Assembly (NCBI RefSeq): GCF_003058195.1
Contig: NZ_QBUH01000007.1
Location: 1-64,000, forward strand
Length of the DNA: 64,000 nucleotides
DNA from: Elizabethkingia sp. YR214
GTDB taxonomy: Bacteria; Bacteroidota; Bacteroidia; Flavobacteriales; Weeksellaceae
Reading direction: 5' to 3'
Shown here: positions 54,026-63,264 of the stretch, piece by piece
Layout: every line of letters starts with the position of its first letter
Position numbering within the stretch: position 1 is the first letter of the stretch
Notes under the pieces: model-generated
Told to the model about the DNA's origin: nothing
Database searches by the model: none
The model's input: only the letters and a program-made list of their open reading frames with translations
Program-made: the position numbers and the translations under genes

Positions 54026-54916
54026 ATGAAATTTTCAAATCATATACCCAAAATTGTAGTAGTAGGAAGTTCATCAATAGATTTGGTGCTTACAACCGAG
54101 CATCACCCTCGTATCAATGAAACAGTACTGGCTACCCAAACCGAAAATTTCTTTGGTGGTAAGGGAGCAAATCAGGCTGTAGGAGCCAGCAGGTTAGGAG
54201 CAAAGGTACATTTTGTAGGGTGTGTCGGTAAAGATACTAACGGCAAGCATGTACTTGAAAATCTGATTAATGAGGGGGTAAACGTCAATTTTGTAGAGGA
54301 AAATTCAGATTATCCTACAGGTACAGCTTATGTTACTTCTGCACATGGTAAGATCAGTATTATAGTTGCACCTGCTGCTAATAATTTTATAACCACGGCT
54401 GATATAGACAAGGCAGAAGCAGAAATTGCAGAAGCAGATATAATATTGACGCAGCTGGAAATTCCGGTTGAGGTAGTGGAATATCTTTTTGAAATTTGCA
54501 AAAAACATAGTACCAAAATTGGATTGTATGCTTCACCAGCAAAGTTTATAGGAGAAGATATTGCCGAAAAAGCAGATTTTATTGTAATCAAAAGCAATGA
54601 TTTGTCTGTTGTATTTGGAGAAGAGGGAAGAGATAAAGTACTGAAAAAGCTACCGAATAAATTATTTATTCGTGATGATACTAACTCTACAGTTTATTTT
54701 AACGGTGAGGAAATGAAGTACTACCGTAATGCACCAGATACCATTGCTTATAAAATGGGAATGGGAGATGCATTTACTTCAGGTTTTGCAATTGCTCTTT
54801 GCCATGGAAATGAAATAGACGAATGTGTAAGATTTGGTAATGAAGTATCCCTGAAGGCATCTGCTAATAAAGGTTCTCAAAAAGGATTACCATATTTGAA
54901 AGATTTCAGTTTTTAA
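54026..54916 (+). CDS. PfkB-family carbohydrate kinase, ribokinase-like
   Basis: This 296-residue kinase has the ribokinase N-terminal signature FFGGKGANQAVGASRLGAKVHFVGCVGKDTNGK and VVVGSSSIDLVL at the start. The C-terminal PfkB motif, normally GAGD with a preceding DT, here reads AYKMGMGDAFTSGFAIAL. The catalytic Asp is kept, but the anion-hole loop is changed. It probably phosphorylates a sugar, but ribose itself is less certain than the name suggests. Terminated by a hairpin just downstream. Confidence 0.87.
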   Translation: MKFSNHIPKIVVVGSSSIDLVLTTEHHPRINETVLATQTENFFGGKGANQAVGASRLGAKVHFVGCVGKDTNGKHVLENLINEGVNVNFVEENSDYPTGTAYVTSAHGKISIIVAPAANNFITTADIDKAEAEIAEADIILTQLEIPVEVVEYLFEICKKHSTKIGLYASPAKFIGEDIAEKADFIVIKSNDLSVVFGEEGRDKVLKKLPNKLFIRDDTNSTVYFNGEEMKYYRNAPDTIAYKMGMGDAFTSGFAIALCHGNEIDECVRFGNEVSLKASANKGSQKGLPYLKDFSF

Positions 54917-54966
54917 GCTATTTACTGCATATAGAAACTCTGAATAAAATATATTATATTGAGAAT

Positions 54967-54995
54967 AAAAATCCACCTTTAAGTGGATTTTTTCT
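54967..54995 (+). terminator. Terminator after the ribokinase-like gene
   Basis: AAAATCCAC pairs with GTGGATTTT around a short loop, followed by a T-rich stretch. Confidence 0.82.
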
Positions 54996-55007
54996 TTTAC
55001 AAACGAT

Positions 55008-55847
55008 ATGAAGGAAGTAATTCTGAAAACCCGGGATGGCGTCAATATTATAGCTCATCTTTTTCAATCCGATAAAAGTAATGGCAAATTATTACTGATT
55101 AATTCTGCAACAGGAGTGAAGCAGCAGGTTTATTTTGCTTTTGCCCAATATTTTGCCGAAAATTCTTTTACTGTTATTACCTATGATTATCGAGGGATAG
55201 GACTCTCTAAACCTTCGGATATGCGCAACTTCAATTCCGATGCTGTTTTATGGGGTAAAGAGGACTTTGGAATTATTACAGCTTATATCAAAGAAAACTT
55301 TTCTGATTATAAAAAATACTGTTTGGGGCATTCTGTGGGTGCTCTGATACTAGGAATGAATGCTGATTCAGAAATATTTGAGAGATTTATTTTTGTCGGA
55401 ACCCAGAATGCATACGTTGGAAATCTTAAATGGAAGACCAAAATTGAGGCTTATCTGGGCTTTGGAGTTGTACAACCTTTAATTACAAGATTATTCGGTT
55501 ATTTTCCGGCGCAATGGTTTGGGCTGGGAGAAAGCTTGCCAAAAGGAAATGCTTTCGATTGGAGAAAATTAATTCTAAATAAAAAATCTACGAATAAACT
55601 CTTGGAACGTACAGAAAGCTTTGCCGAGAATTTCAACCATAAAGTTTTTGTAATTCGTGCAGAGGATGATGTATGGCTGACAGAAAAAGGAGTTAAGAGC
55701 CTGCTGAATGATACTTACCCGAATATGAAGCCTACCTACAGACTGATAAAAGTATCCGAATCCGAAAAAGGAGAAATTGGACACATTAATTTTTTCCGAA
55801 GTTATAATCGGAAATTGTGGAAAATTATCCTGAATGAAATAACATAA
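55008..55847 (+). CDS. Alpha/beta-fold hydrolase
   Basis: This 279-residue protein has a nucleophile elbow LGHSVGAL (GxSxG), a core strand motif ITYDYRGIGLS and a late acid/histidine region (VIRAEDDVWLTEKGVKSL, GEIGHINFFRS). These supply a Ser-Asp-His triad. No signal peptide is seen, so it is cytoplasmic. The substrate is unknown. Confidence 0.88.
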   Translation: MKEVILKTRDGVNIIAHLFQSDKSNGKLLLINSATGVKQQVYFAFAQYFAENSFTVITYDYRGIGLSKPSDMRNFNSDAVLWGKEDFGIITAYIKENFSDYKKYCLGHSVGALILGMNADSEIFERFIFVGTQNAYVGNLKWKTKIEAYLGFGVVQPLITRLFGYFPAQWFGLGESLPKGNAFDWRKLILNKKSTNKLLERTESFAENFNHKVFVIRAEDDVWLTEKGVKSLLNDTYPNMKPTYRLIKVSESEKGEIGHINFFRSYNRKLWKIILNEIT

Positions 55848-56092
55848 CCACACAATTTTCTAATCGTTATATTCTGTTTTTTTCAGGGCTACAATGTATA
55901 TTTGTTGTGGTCTAAATGGATTTTAAAATCTAACCTTAAACCATTAGAATTTGCTTTTAATTAAACACACTTAATATTGTTGTTAGATAGCTTTTTACTA
56001 AGGTGTTGAAAAAGTATAAGTTTTTTTAATTTGTTTTAACAGCAAAATTTCTATTCCCGGTAATTGATAAATCAAACAATAAAATTTAATTC
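55848..56092. other. Intergenic region before the HD-domain gene
   Basis: This 245-base region is AT-rich without ORFs. A TATATTTG at 55897-55904 fits the -7 consensus, about 190 bases before the HD gene, which would give an unusually long leader. I saw no terminator or known riboswitch fold. Confidence 0.4.
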
Positions 56093-56740
56093 ATGAACGA
56101 TTTAATTTCTAAAACAATTGAGTTTGTAAAGAAAAAACTAGAAGGAGCAGAGGCGGGGCACGATTGGTTCCATATTGAAAGAGTATGGAAACTTTCTAAA
56201 AAGATTGCCGAGGCAGAAGAATGTAACATAGAAATTGTAGAATTAGGAGCATTACTACACGATATCGCAGACCCCAAATTTCATAACGGTGATGAAAACA
56301 TAGGTCCGGATACTGCAAAAGCTTTTTTAGAAAGTCAGAATGTAGACGAAGATACTATTGAACAGGTAATCTTTATTATCAGAAATATATCCTTTAAGAA
56401 CCGAAATGAAGCGCCAAAAGAAAAGCCAATAGAATTGCAGGTGGTTCAGGATGCAGATCGCTTGGATGCTATCGGTGCAATAGGAATTGCAAGAGTTTTT
56501 AATTTCGGAGGATTTAAAAATAATCCTATCTATATCCCTGGAGAAGAGCCAAAACTAAACTTATCCAAAGAAGAGTATAAGAAGTCCAACGGAACATCAA
56601 TCAACCATTTTTATGAGAAGCTTCTATTGTTGGGAGACCTTATGAATACTGAAAAAGGAAAAGAAATGGCAACAGTAAGACACCAATACATGGAAAATTT
56701 CCTACAGCAATTTTATGACGAATGGAATGCTGTAGTATAG
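56093..56740 (+). CDS. HD-domain phosphohydrolase
   Basis: This 215-residue protein has the HD metal-binding residues in AGHDWFHIERVWKLS, LGALLHDIADPKFHNG and VQDADRLDAIGAIGIARVFNFGG, the pattern of the YedJ-like group (H...HD...D). It should hydrolyse a phosphate ester or phosphodiester with a metal ion; the substrate is unknown. No membrane segment is present. Confidence 0.9.
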   Translation: MNDLISKTIEFVKKKLEGAEAGHDWFHIERVWKLSKKIAEAEECNIEIVELGALLHDIADPKFHNGDENIGPDTAKAFLESQNVDEDTIEQVIFIIRNISFKNRNEAPKEKPIELQVVQDADRLDAIGAIGIARVFNFGGFKNNPIYIPGEEPKLNLSKEEYKKSNGTSINHFYEKLLLLGDLMNTEKGKEMATVRHQYMENFLQQFYDEWNAVV

Positions 56741-56760
56741 AGCTATTCCGTAGAAAATCT

Positions 56761-56768
56761 TATTTTTG
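56761..56768 (+). promoter_or_regulatory. Candidate -7 element for the small membrane protein gene
   Basis: TATTTTTG matches TAnnTTTG and lies nine bases before the ATG at 56778, so the leader would be very short. Confidence 0.4.
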
Positions 56769-56777
56769 TTGAAAATT

Positions 56778-57386
56778 ATGATGTACGCTATTACCATAAT
56801 ACTCTTTATATTCCTGTGTCTTTCGTTATTGTTATCCACAATACGAACAGGAAGACTGGCTCTTTCTATAAAGATACTTCGCTGGGTTATTACTATCGGA
56901 GGTATTGCTTTCTTTAGTTGGTGGTTTTTCAAAAAGAGCTTTCCAAGACTTACGGATAACTCTTTATCAGTTCAGATTATCAATAATTTACAGCAACCTA
57001 TAGATTTTTATACGGTAAGAATTAATAAAGGCCCGGATGCAGGAGATGTTATTAACCATTTAGGTACAATCAGATCCGGATATTACAGAATAGAATATTT
57101 TAATGTAAAAAATTCTGATGAATATTGGTTAATGGGCTTCATTGGAAAGAAAAAGTTGGTTTACTTTTCACAACATACTGTTGTGAACAAAAATGAAGAC
57201 CAACTGGTAGAGGTACGAAATTATATCAATCAAAGTCAACGTTTGTCCGATCTAGGAGTCAAAAAGGTGAATGCTTATGTTAATGATACAGTTACAGAAG
57301 CTATCTGGATTACTTTAGACTTTCTTCTTATATTCCTTAATCTGGTACTGCTTCTTCGCAAGAGAACCCTCAGAGTGGAACATTAA
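56778..57386 (+). CDS. Membrane protein, function unknown
   Basis: This 202-residue protein has hydrophobic segments at about 3-20 and 32-50 and another near the C terminus (VTEAIWITLDFLLIFLNLVLLL). The middle soluble domain contains PIDFYTVRINKGPDAGDVINHLGTIRSGYYRIEYFNVKN. I recognise no family. I chose ATG 56778 over the TTG at 56766 because a promoter-like element overlaps the TTG. It follows the HD gene by 37 bases and is followed by a terminator. Confidence 0.72.
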   Translation: MMYAITIILFIFLCLSLLLSTIRTGRLALSIKILRWVITIGGIAFFSWWFFKKSFPRLTDNSLSVQIINNLQQPIDFYTVRINKGPDAGDVINHLGTIRSGYYRIEYFNVKNSDEYWLMGFIGKKKLVYFSQHTVVNKNEDQLVEVRNYINQSQRLSDLGVKKVNAYVNDTVTEAIWITLDFLLIFLNLVLLLRKRTLRVEH

Positions 57387-57409
57387 TTATTTGGCTTACA
57401 GAACAATAT

Positions 57410-57440
57410 AAAACCCCTTTTTTAAGGGGTTTTTATTTTT
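57410..57440 (+). terminator. Terminator
   Basis: AAACCCCTT and AAGGGGTTT form a nine-base stem with a T loop and a following T tract, closing off the HD/membrane protein genes before the polysaccharide locus. Confidence 0.88.
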
Positions 57441-57490
57441 TTATAATAAAATGTTAAAAAAAGTTGTTGTAATGTTAAGAGAAATTAATA

Positions 57491-57498
57491 TATATTTG
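57491..57498 (+). promoter_or_regulatory. Candidate -7 element for the third susC operon
   Basis: TATATTTG matches TAnnTTTG and lies 54 bases before susC. A TTG at 57467-57469 is 21 bases upstream, slightly beyond the favoured spacing. Confidence 0.55.
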
Positions 57499-57552
57499 AT
57501 ATAGTCTTTTTTGGAGACAATTGAATGTAAGTTAAAGTAAAGAAGTATTAGT

Positions 57553-60375
57553 ATGAACAAAAAAGTGTTACAGGTTTCGTGCCTTGTAGCGGCATTTTAT
57601 TTTAGTGCCGACGTACATGCTCAAACCAAAAAAAGTGATACTGTAACCAAGGAAAAGACTATCGAAGAGGTAGTTATGATTGGTTATGGTAGTCAGAAGA
57701 AAGAAAATGTTACCGGAAGTATTGGTGTAATTAGTGCCAAAGATCTTGCGGATAAACCTAACCCCAATCCAATTAGTTCCATTCAGGGAAAAGTTGCCGG
57801 GGTTCAGATTCAGAATTCTGGAGCTCCCGGAGGATCACCCAGAGTAGATATTCGGGGAATTAGTTCCCTTTCCGGAAAGACAGTATTTATTGTTGACGGA
57901 ATGATTACGGACGATATCTCTTTCCTTAATCCACAGGATGTAGAATCAATGAGTATCCTGAAAGATCCATCCAGTTTAGCGATTTTTGGTGCCAGAGCTA
58001 GTAATGGTGCGGTTATTATCAAAACAAAATCGGGAAAAAATAAAACGGTATTCAATTTTAGCTCTTATATAGGCGTTAAAACGGTAACGAATGTTCCTAA
58101 AATGACTAATTCTGATCAGTATGTAGAGCTTTATAATGAAAAGCTAAGAAATGAAGGCGTTACTGATCCTACCAAATTTATTTCAAGAGCAAATTATCCT
58201 GCCAACACTAATTGGTTTGATGAAGTGCTGAAAACCGGATTTATTACTTCGAATGATTTCTCAGCATCTGGAACTTTGGCTAAAAAACTGAATTACTTTG
58301 CGAGTATTGGCTATCTGGATGATGGGGGAACACTTGCCGCAGGGAGAGGAGTTAATTCTGGAAATAACTTCCAAAGACTAAATACAAGAGCTAATCTTAC
58401 CTATAAAATTAATAATAATATTTCCGTTGGAAATAACTTTACATGGTCGCATATAAATACTAATATTGCGAGTAATCCTTTGTTAGCCGCATATGGAGCA
58501 CCACCCGTATATTACCCTGTAAATCCATCTACAGGTAATTACGATCCTTTTTCTTTAATTTCATTAGCTAATCCTAGAGCAACACTAGATTTACTCAGAT
58601 CAAAAGAAAAGCAGGATCGTATTTTAAATAATATTTGGGCAGAGGTTAAGTTCTTAAAAGATTTTAGTTTTAAAGTAAGTTATACTATAGATCATACAAA
58701 TTCATATAAGTATGAGTATAATGCAATTAATAACTATAATCCTAATCAAACTCCAACAAGATCCAACTTAATTACAAGAGATACAAGAACAGAGGGCTAT
58801 GTGTGGGATAATATTTTGTCATGGAAAAAGAACTTTAACCAACATCATTTAGAAGTCTTGGGAGGTTTCTCGCGTACCCAAAATTATTATCATGGTGTTT
58901 ATAGTAAGGTATTTGATATACCTTATACTGGCCATGACAGAGATCTTGTTCTTTCTAATGGAGTAGATCTAGTAACCTTTACATCCAATAAAGATGTAGA
59001 TATGGTACCATATAAAAACCGTATCGAATCTTTATTTGGAAGATTAAACTACGATTATGCGGGTAAATATTTAGTAAATGCTTCTATCCGTAGAGATGGT
59101 GCTACAGGTTTCTCCTCTAATAACAGATTTAAAACTTTCCCTGCTGTTAGTGTTGGATGGGTAATTAGCAAAGAAGGCTTTATGAGTAATCAGAACCTTT
59201 TCAATCTTTTGAAGTTAAGAGCCAGTTGGGGTAAATTGGGTAACCCTGATGTTCGAAGAGATTATGATAAGTTAACAACCATCATTAACTCCGGAGCTTA
59301 CTTCGGAGGTATAGGGAATCCTGCTGAAACTGTAACTAGGATTGTTGATCCTAATATTGACTGGGAAACAACAACAGGTCGTGATGTTGGGGTAGAAATG
59401 GCATTGTTAAATAATAAATTAAAAATTGAAGCAACATATTTTGATAAGGATTCCAAAAATGTAGTATATGCTATCAATCAACCCTCAATTTCAGGCGCAA
59501 GTAACTGGAATGATTTTGTAACCAATGCTTACTCATTCAACAACAGAGGTTTTGAAGCTTCTGTAAATTATGATACTAAAATCAGTGAAAATATCAGATT
59601 AGGTGTTTATGCAAATATTACAACCATTAAAAATAAAATAACAAGTGTTTATTTAGATTCTTTTAATGAGCCGGGAGCACACTTATTTGGCAGTACTATT
59701 ATAAGATTGCAAGCCGGGCAGCCGGTAGGATCTTACTATGGGTATCAGGTTGCAGGAGTTTTCCAGAATCAATCTGATATCAATGGGGCTCCACAGCAGA
59801 CAAATGCTGCAGTCGGAGGATTCAGGTTTGCAGACTTAGATGGAAACGGTGTTATTGATGCCAGAGATAAAACGTTCTTAGGAAGTCCGATTCCAAAATA
59901 TACTTATGGTTTTGGGTTTAATCTTAGCGTATATGATTTCGATTTCTCAATGGATTTCCAGGGGGTTCAGGGTAATAAGATTTATAATTACAACAGAGAA
60001 CAGCGTTACGGAAACGAAAACTGGGATTTAGATTTCTACAAAAACAGATGGCAGGGGGCAGGAACTTCCAATTCTTATCCAATGACAACAAATAATCAGG
60101 CAATTATATTGCCAAGTAGTTTCTATGTTGAAGATGGAAGTTTCTTCAGAATCAGAAATATTCAATTAGGTTATACACTGCCTAAAGAGTTTACAAAGCA
60201 GCTATCTGTTCAGAAACTAAGATTGTATTTCAGTGCACAAAACCCGTGGACAAGCTTCAAATACAATGGATTCTCTCCGGAGATTATGAACAGTGACAGA
60301 GTACAGATGGGTATTGATAATAATATCTATCCGATTTCGGCGATTTATACTTTTGGTATGAACCTAACCTTTTAA
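57553..60375 (+). CDS. SusC/RagA-family TonB-linked outer membrane receptor
   Basis: This 940-residue receptor is the first gene of a polysaccharide utilisation locus. Signal peptide residues 1-24 (ending DVHAQ), a TonB-box-like IEEVVMIGYGSQKKENVTG at about 37-55, and plug motifs VFIVDGMITDDI and SILKDPSSLAIFGARASNGAVIIKTKSG, then the barrel ending in F. It lacks the N-terminal carboxypeptidase-regulatory domain. It sits in the order susC-susD-GH144-like-GH3, so it probably imports oligosaccharides from a beta-glucan. Confidence 0.94.
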   Translation: MNKKVLQVSCLVAAFYFSADVHAQTKKSDTVTKEKTIEEVVMIGYGSQKKENVTGSIGVISAKDLADKPNPNPISSIQGKVAGVQIQNSGAPGGSPRVDIRGISSLSGKTVFIVDGMITDDISFLNPQDVESMSILKDPSSLAIFGARASNGAVIIKTKSGKNKTVFNFSSYIGVKTVTNVPKMTNSDQYVELYNEKLRNEGVTDPTKFISRANYPANTNWFDEVLKTGFITSNDFSASGTLAKKLNYFASIGYLDDGGTLAAGRGVNSGNNFQRLNTRANLTYKINNNISVGNNFTWSHINTNIASNPLLAAYGAPPVYYPVNPSTGNYDPFSLISLANPRATLDLLRSKEKQDRILNNIWAEVKFLKDFSFKVSYTIDHTNSYKYEYNAINNYNPNQTPTRSNLITRDTRTEGYVWDNILSWKKNFNQHHLEVLGGFSRTQNYYHGVYSKVFDIPYTGHDRDLVLSNGVDLVTFTSNKDVDMVPYKNRIESLFGRLNYDYAGKYLVNASIRRDGATGFSSNNRFKTFPAVSVGWVISKEGFMSNQNLFNLLKLRASWGKLGNPDVRRDYDKLTTIINSGAYFGGIGNPAETVTRIVDPNIDWETTTGRDVGVEMALLNNKLKIEATYFDKDSKNVVYAINQPSISGASNWNDFVTNAYSFNNRGFEASVNYDTKISENIRLGVYANITTIKNKITSVYLDSFNEPGAHLFGSTIIRLQAGQPVGSYYGYQVAGVFQNQSDINGAPQQTNAAVGGFRFADLDGNGVIDARDKTFLGSPIPKYTYGFGFNLSVYDFDFSMDFQGVQGNKIYNYNREQRYGNENWDLDFYKNRWQGAGTSNSYPMTTNNQAIILPSSFYVEDGSFFRIRNIQLGYTLPKEFTKQLSVQKLRLYFSAQNPWTSFKYNGFSPEIMNSDRVQMGIDNNIYPISAIYTFGMNLTF

Positions 60376-60384
60376 TTAAAGATC

Positions 60385-61806
60385 ATGAAAAAAATATTTT
60401 TGTCAATAGCGGTTGTTTCGTTTCTCGCAGGATGTAAGAACGACAGCTTTTTAGATATACCAGTTGAAGGTCAGACTGAAGAATCTGCCTTCTTCAAGAC
60501 ACAGGATGACGCATTGAAGGCAACCAATGCTATCTATAGCTTTTTAAGAGGTTGGGAAAACTCAGCATTTCCTTATCAGTTCATATTTGGTGTGCCGGCA
60601 GATGATGTAATCAAAGGTTCTAATCCCGGAGATGCTTCATTTATTAATGCATACGACCAATTTACCTATACAGCTAGTGATGGTGGTGTAGAAGGATACT
60701 GGACAGGACAATGGCAGGCTGTTTCACGTTCTAATCAGGTTATTACAAGGGTACCTGAAATTAATATGGATGCTACCATGAAAGGCAGATTGATTGCTGA
60801 AGCTAAATTCCTTAGAGCTTATTTCTATTTTAACTTGGTGAGAATTTATGGTGGAGTTCCTATTTTCGATGGCCTTCAGGAGAATTATAATAAACCAAGA
60901 AATACTCAGGATGAGGTGTATAATTTTATTATATCGGATCTTTTAAGTGCTTCACAGGCACTCCCTGATAAATATGGTGCTTCTGATTTAGGAAGAGCGA
61001 CAAAAGGAGCAGCTTTAGGTTTATTATCAAAAGTTTATTTGTATAAAAAAGACTGGCAGAAAGCTTATGATACTTCAAATCAGGTAATGGCAATGGGATA
61101 TTCTCTAGATCCTGATTTTAATCACTTGTTCCGTGTAAAAGGAGAATTTGGACCAGAATCAGTATTCGAAGTTGATTGCTCATGTAGTGCACAATATGGA
61201 GGGAGTCAGTATGCAGAAGTACAAGGTGTAAGAAATCAGTTCGGATGGGGGTTCTTTACTCCATCACAGGCTTTAGAAGATGCCTTTGAGCCAGGAGATA
61301 TCAGAAAACAATTTACAATACTTAGAGAAGGGCAGACAACTCCGGAAGGAGATCTGATTAAGAAAGGAGATCCGCTTTCTGTAGATACATACAGCTATAA
61401 AGCTTATGTTCCTAAAGCAGATCAAAATGCAACATGCGGTCAGGGATCTGTACAGAATATCAGAGTATTACGATTTGCTGAAATTCTTCTGATCAATGCT
61501 GAAGCTGCAAATGAATTAGGGAATACAGGTGCAGCCCAGGCTTCTCTGAATAAAGTGAGAAACAGAGCAAAATTAGGAGATACAACGGCTTCATCTCAGG
61601 CAGGATTAAGGACTGCAATTTGGCATGAGCGCAGAGTTGAACTAGCAATGGAAGGAGACCGTTTTGTAGATCTTGTGAGAACAGGTCAGGCGGCAACTGT
61701 TTTAGCTTCTTATGGATTTAAAGCAGGTAAAAATGAATTGTTTCCAATACCGTTTAATGCGATCACACAAAGTCAGAATGTTCTGACTCAAAACCCAGGT
61801 TACTAA
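60385..61806 (+). CDS. SusD/RagB-family outer membrane glycan-binding lipoprotein
   Basis: This 473-residue lipoprotein has lipobox LAGC (Cys17), the N-terminal SFLDIPVEGQTEESAFFKTQDDALKATNAIYSFL segment, KFLRAYFYFNLVRIYGGVPIFDG (TPR-like core) and the C-terminal IWHERRVELAMEGDRFVDLVRTG. These are the classical RagB/SusD hallmarks. It is 10 bases after susC and overlaps the next gene by one base (TAATG). Confidence 0.95.
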   Translation: MKKIFLSIAVVSFLAGCKNDSFLDIPVEGQTEESAFFKTQDDALKATNAIYSFLRGWENSAFPYQFIFGVPADDVIKGSNPGDASFINAYDQFTYTASDGGVEGYWTGQWQAVSRSNQVITRVPEINMDATMKGRLIAEAKFLRAYFYFNLVRIYGGVPIFDGLQENYNKPRNTQDEVYNFIISDLLSASQALPDKYGASDLGRATKGAALGLLSKVYLYKKDWQKAYDTSNQVMAMGYSLDPDFNHLFRVKGEFGPESVFEVDCSCSAQYGGSQYAEVQGVRNQFGWGFFTPSQALEDAFEPGDIRKQFTILREGQTTPEGDLIKKGDPLSVDTYSYKAYVPKADQNATCGQGSVQNIRVLRFAEILLINAEAANELGNTGAAQASLNKVRNRAKLGDTTASSQAGLRTAIWHERRVELAMEGDRFVDLVRTGQAATVLASYGFKAGKNELFPIPFNAITQSQNVLTQNPGY

Positions 61807-63191
61807 TGATGTTTAAAAACATATTAATATTCACTTTGGCTATTGCAGGGATTACCTGCAGTAGCCAAAGTCCTGTTAATAAGAAACCAGATGCTAAAAA
61901 GCTAACGGATGATCAGTTACTGGATAAAGTTCAGCGACAGACTTTCCGGTATTTCTGGGATTTTGCCGAGCCACATTCAGGCATGGCAAGGGAGCGTTAC
62001 CATCCTGATGGTAATTATCCGGATCGTGATGCAAATATTGTTACTACCGGAGGTTCTGGATTTGGACTAATGTCTATTATTTCTGCAACAAACAGAGGTT
62101 ATATTAAGAGAAAAGAAGCTGTAGAACGTCTAAATAAAATAGCAGGTTTTCTGACAAAAGCAGACCGATTTCATGGGGCCTGGTCTCATTGGATAGATGG
62201 TGAAACAGGAAAAGTAAAACCATTCGGAACTAAAGATAACGGTGGAGACCTTGTAGAGACTTCGTTTTTGGCACAGGGCTTTCTTGTTGTACGAGAGTAT
62301 TTTAAAAATGGTACAGCTGAAGAAAAAGCTTTGGCTGGTAAGTATGATAGATTGTGGAAAGGTATAGAATGGAATTGGTACACAAAGGGTGGTGAAGATG
62401 CTCTTTACTGGCACTGGTCCCCAAGTTATGCATGGGATATGAACTTCAAATTGGAAGGTTATAATGAATGTTTAATTACTTATGTAATGGCCGCTTCATC
62501 TCCTACCCATACCATAAGTAAAGAGGTATATGATAAGGGCTGGGCACGTAGTGGTAAAATTATTTCCGATAATGTAGCTTATAATTTTCCATTGGTATTG
62601 AAGCATAATGGTGCCGAAAAAATGGGAGGACCACTATTCTGGGCTCATTATTCCTACCTTGGTTTGGATCCGAACGGATTAAAAGATCAGTATGCGGACT
62701 ATCAGAAACTGAATTACGATCATTCTATGATCAATTATTCCTATGCTGTAGAAAACCCTAAGGCATATAAGGCTTATGGGAAGAATTTCTGGGGATTAAC
62801 AGCATCTTATTCCAGAAATGAGGACGGAAGTACAGGTTATAATGCGCATATGCCGGGAAATGATGTGGGTGTTGTTTCTCCTACTGCAGCTATTAGTTCC
62901 ATTGTATATACACCCAAAGAGTCTATAGCTTTCATACGTAACCTGTATGAAAACTATCCTGATTCCTGGGGATTAGCGGGGTTCTATGATGCACTAAGTC
63001 CTCAGTACAACTGGACTGCCAAATGGTATCTGGCGATAGATCAGGGACCGGAAGTTGTGATGTTGGAGAACTATCGTTCCGGATTAATCTGGAAGCTTTT
63101 TATGAACGCTCCGGAGATTCAACAGGGTTTGAAAAAATTAGGATTTACTACTTCAAAATACCCTTTGAAAGGAAGAAAAGCAGTAAAATAA
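61806..63191 (+). CDS. Exported GH144-like glucanase (Glycoamylase family)
   Basis: This 461-residue lipoprotein has lipobox GITC (Cys18) and one Glycoamylase-type (PF10091-like) domain: LLDKVQRQTFRYFWDFAEPHSGMARE, NIVTTGGSGFGLMSII, KDNGGDLVETSFLAQGFLVVREYF, SPSYAWDMNFKLEGYNECLITYVMAASSP and DQGPEVVMLENYRSGLIWKLF. Characterised relatives in family GH144 are endo-beta-1,2-glucanases from Bacteroidota. The Cys and export point to surface or periplasmic action on a glucan. It sits between susD and a GH3 beta-glucosidase. Substrate inferred from family and context. Confidence 0.87.
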   Translation: MMFKNILIFTLAIAGITCSSQSPVNKKPDAKKLTDDQLLDKVQRQTFRYFWDFAEPHSGMARERYHPDGNYPDRDANIVTTGGSGFGLMSIISATNRGYIKRKEAVERLNKIAGFLTKADRFHGAWSHWIDGETGKVKPFGTKDNGGDLVETSFLAQGFLVVREYFKNGTAEEKALAGKYDRLWKGIEWNWYTKGGEDALYWHWSPSYAWDMNFKLEGYNECLITYVMAASSPTHTISKEVYDKGWARSGKIISDNVAYNFPLVLKHNGAEKMGGPLFWAHYSYLGLDPNGLKDQYADYQKLNYDHSMINYSYAVENPKAYKAYGKNFWGLTASYSRNEDGSTGYNAHMPGNDVGVVSPTAAISSIVYTPKESIAFIRNLYENYPDSWGLAGFYDALSPQYNWTAKWYLAIDQGPEVVMLENYRSGLIWKLFMNAPEIQQGLKKLGFTTSKYPLKGRKAVK

Positions 63192-63264
63192 AAATTTGTA
63201 AATTGGTCTGAGTTTTTAATGTTCTATTTTGAGACAATAGAACATAATGAAAAAATAAAGTAAT

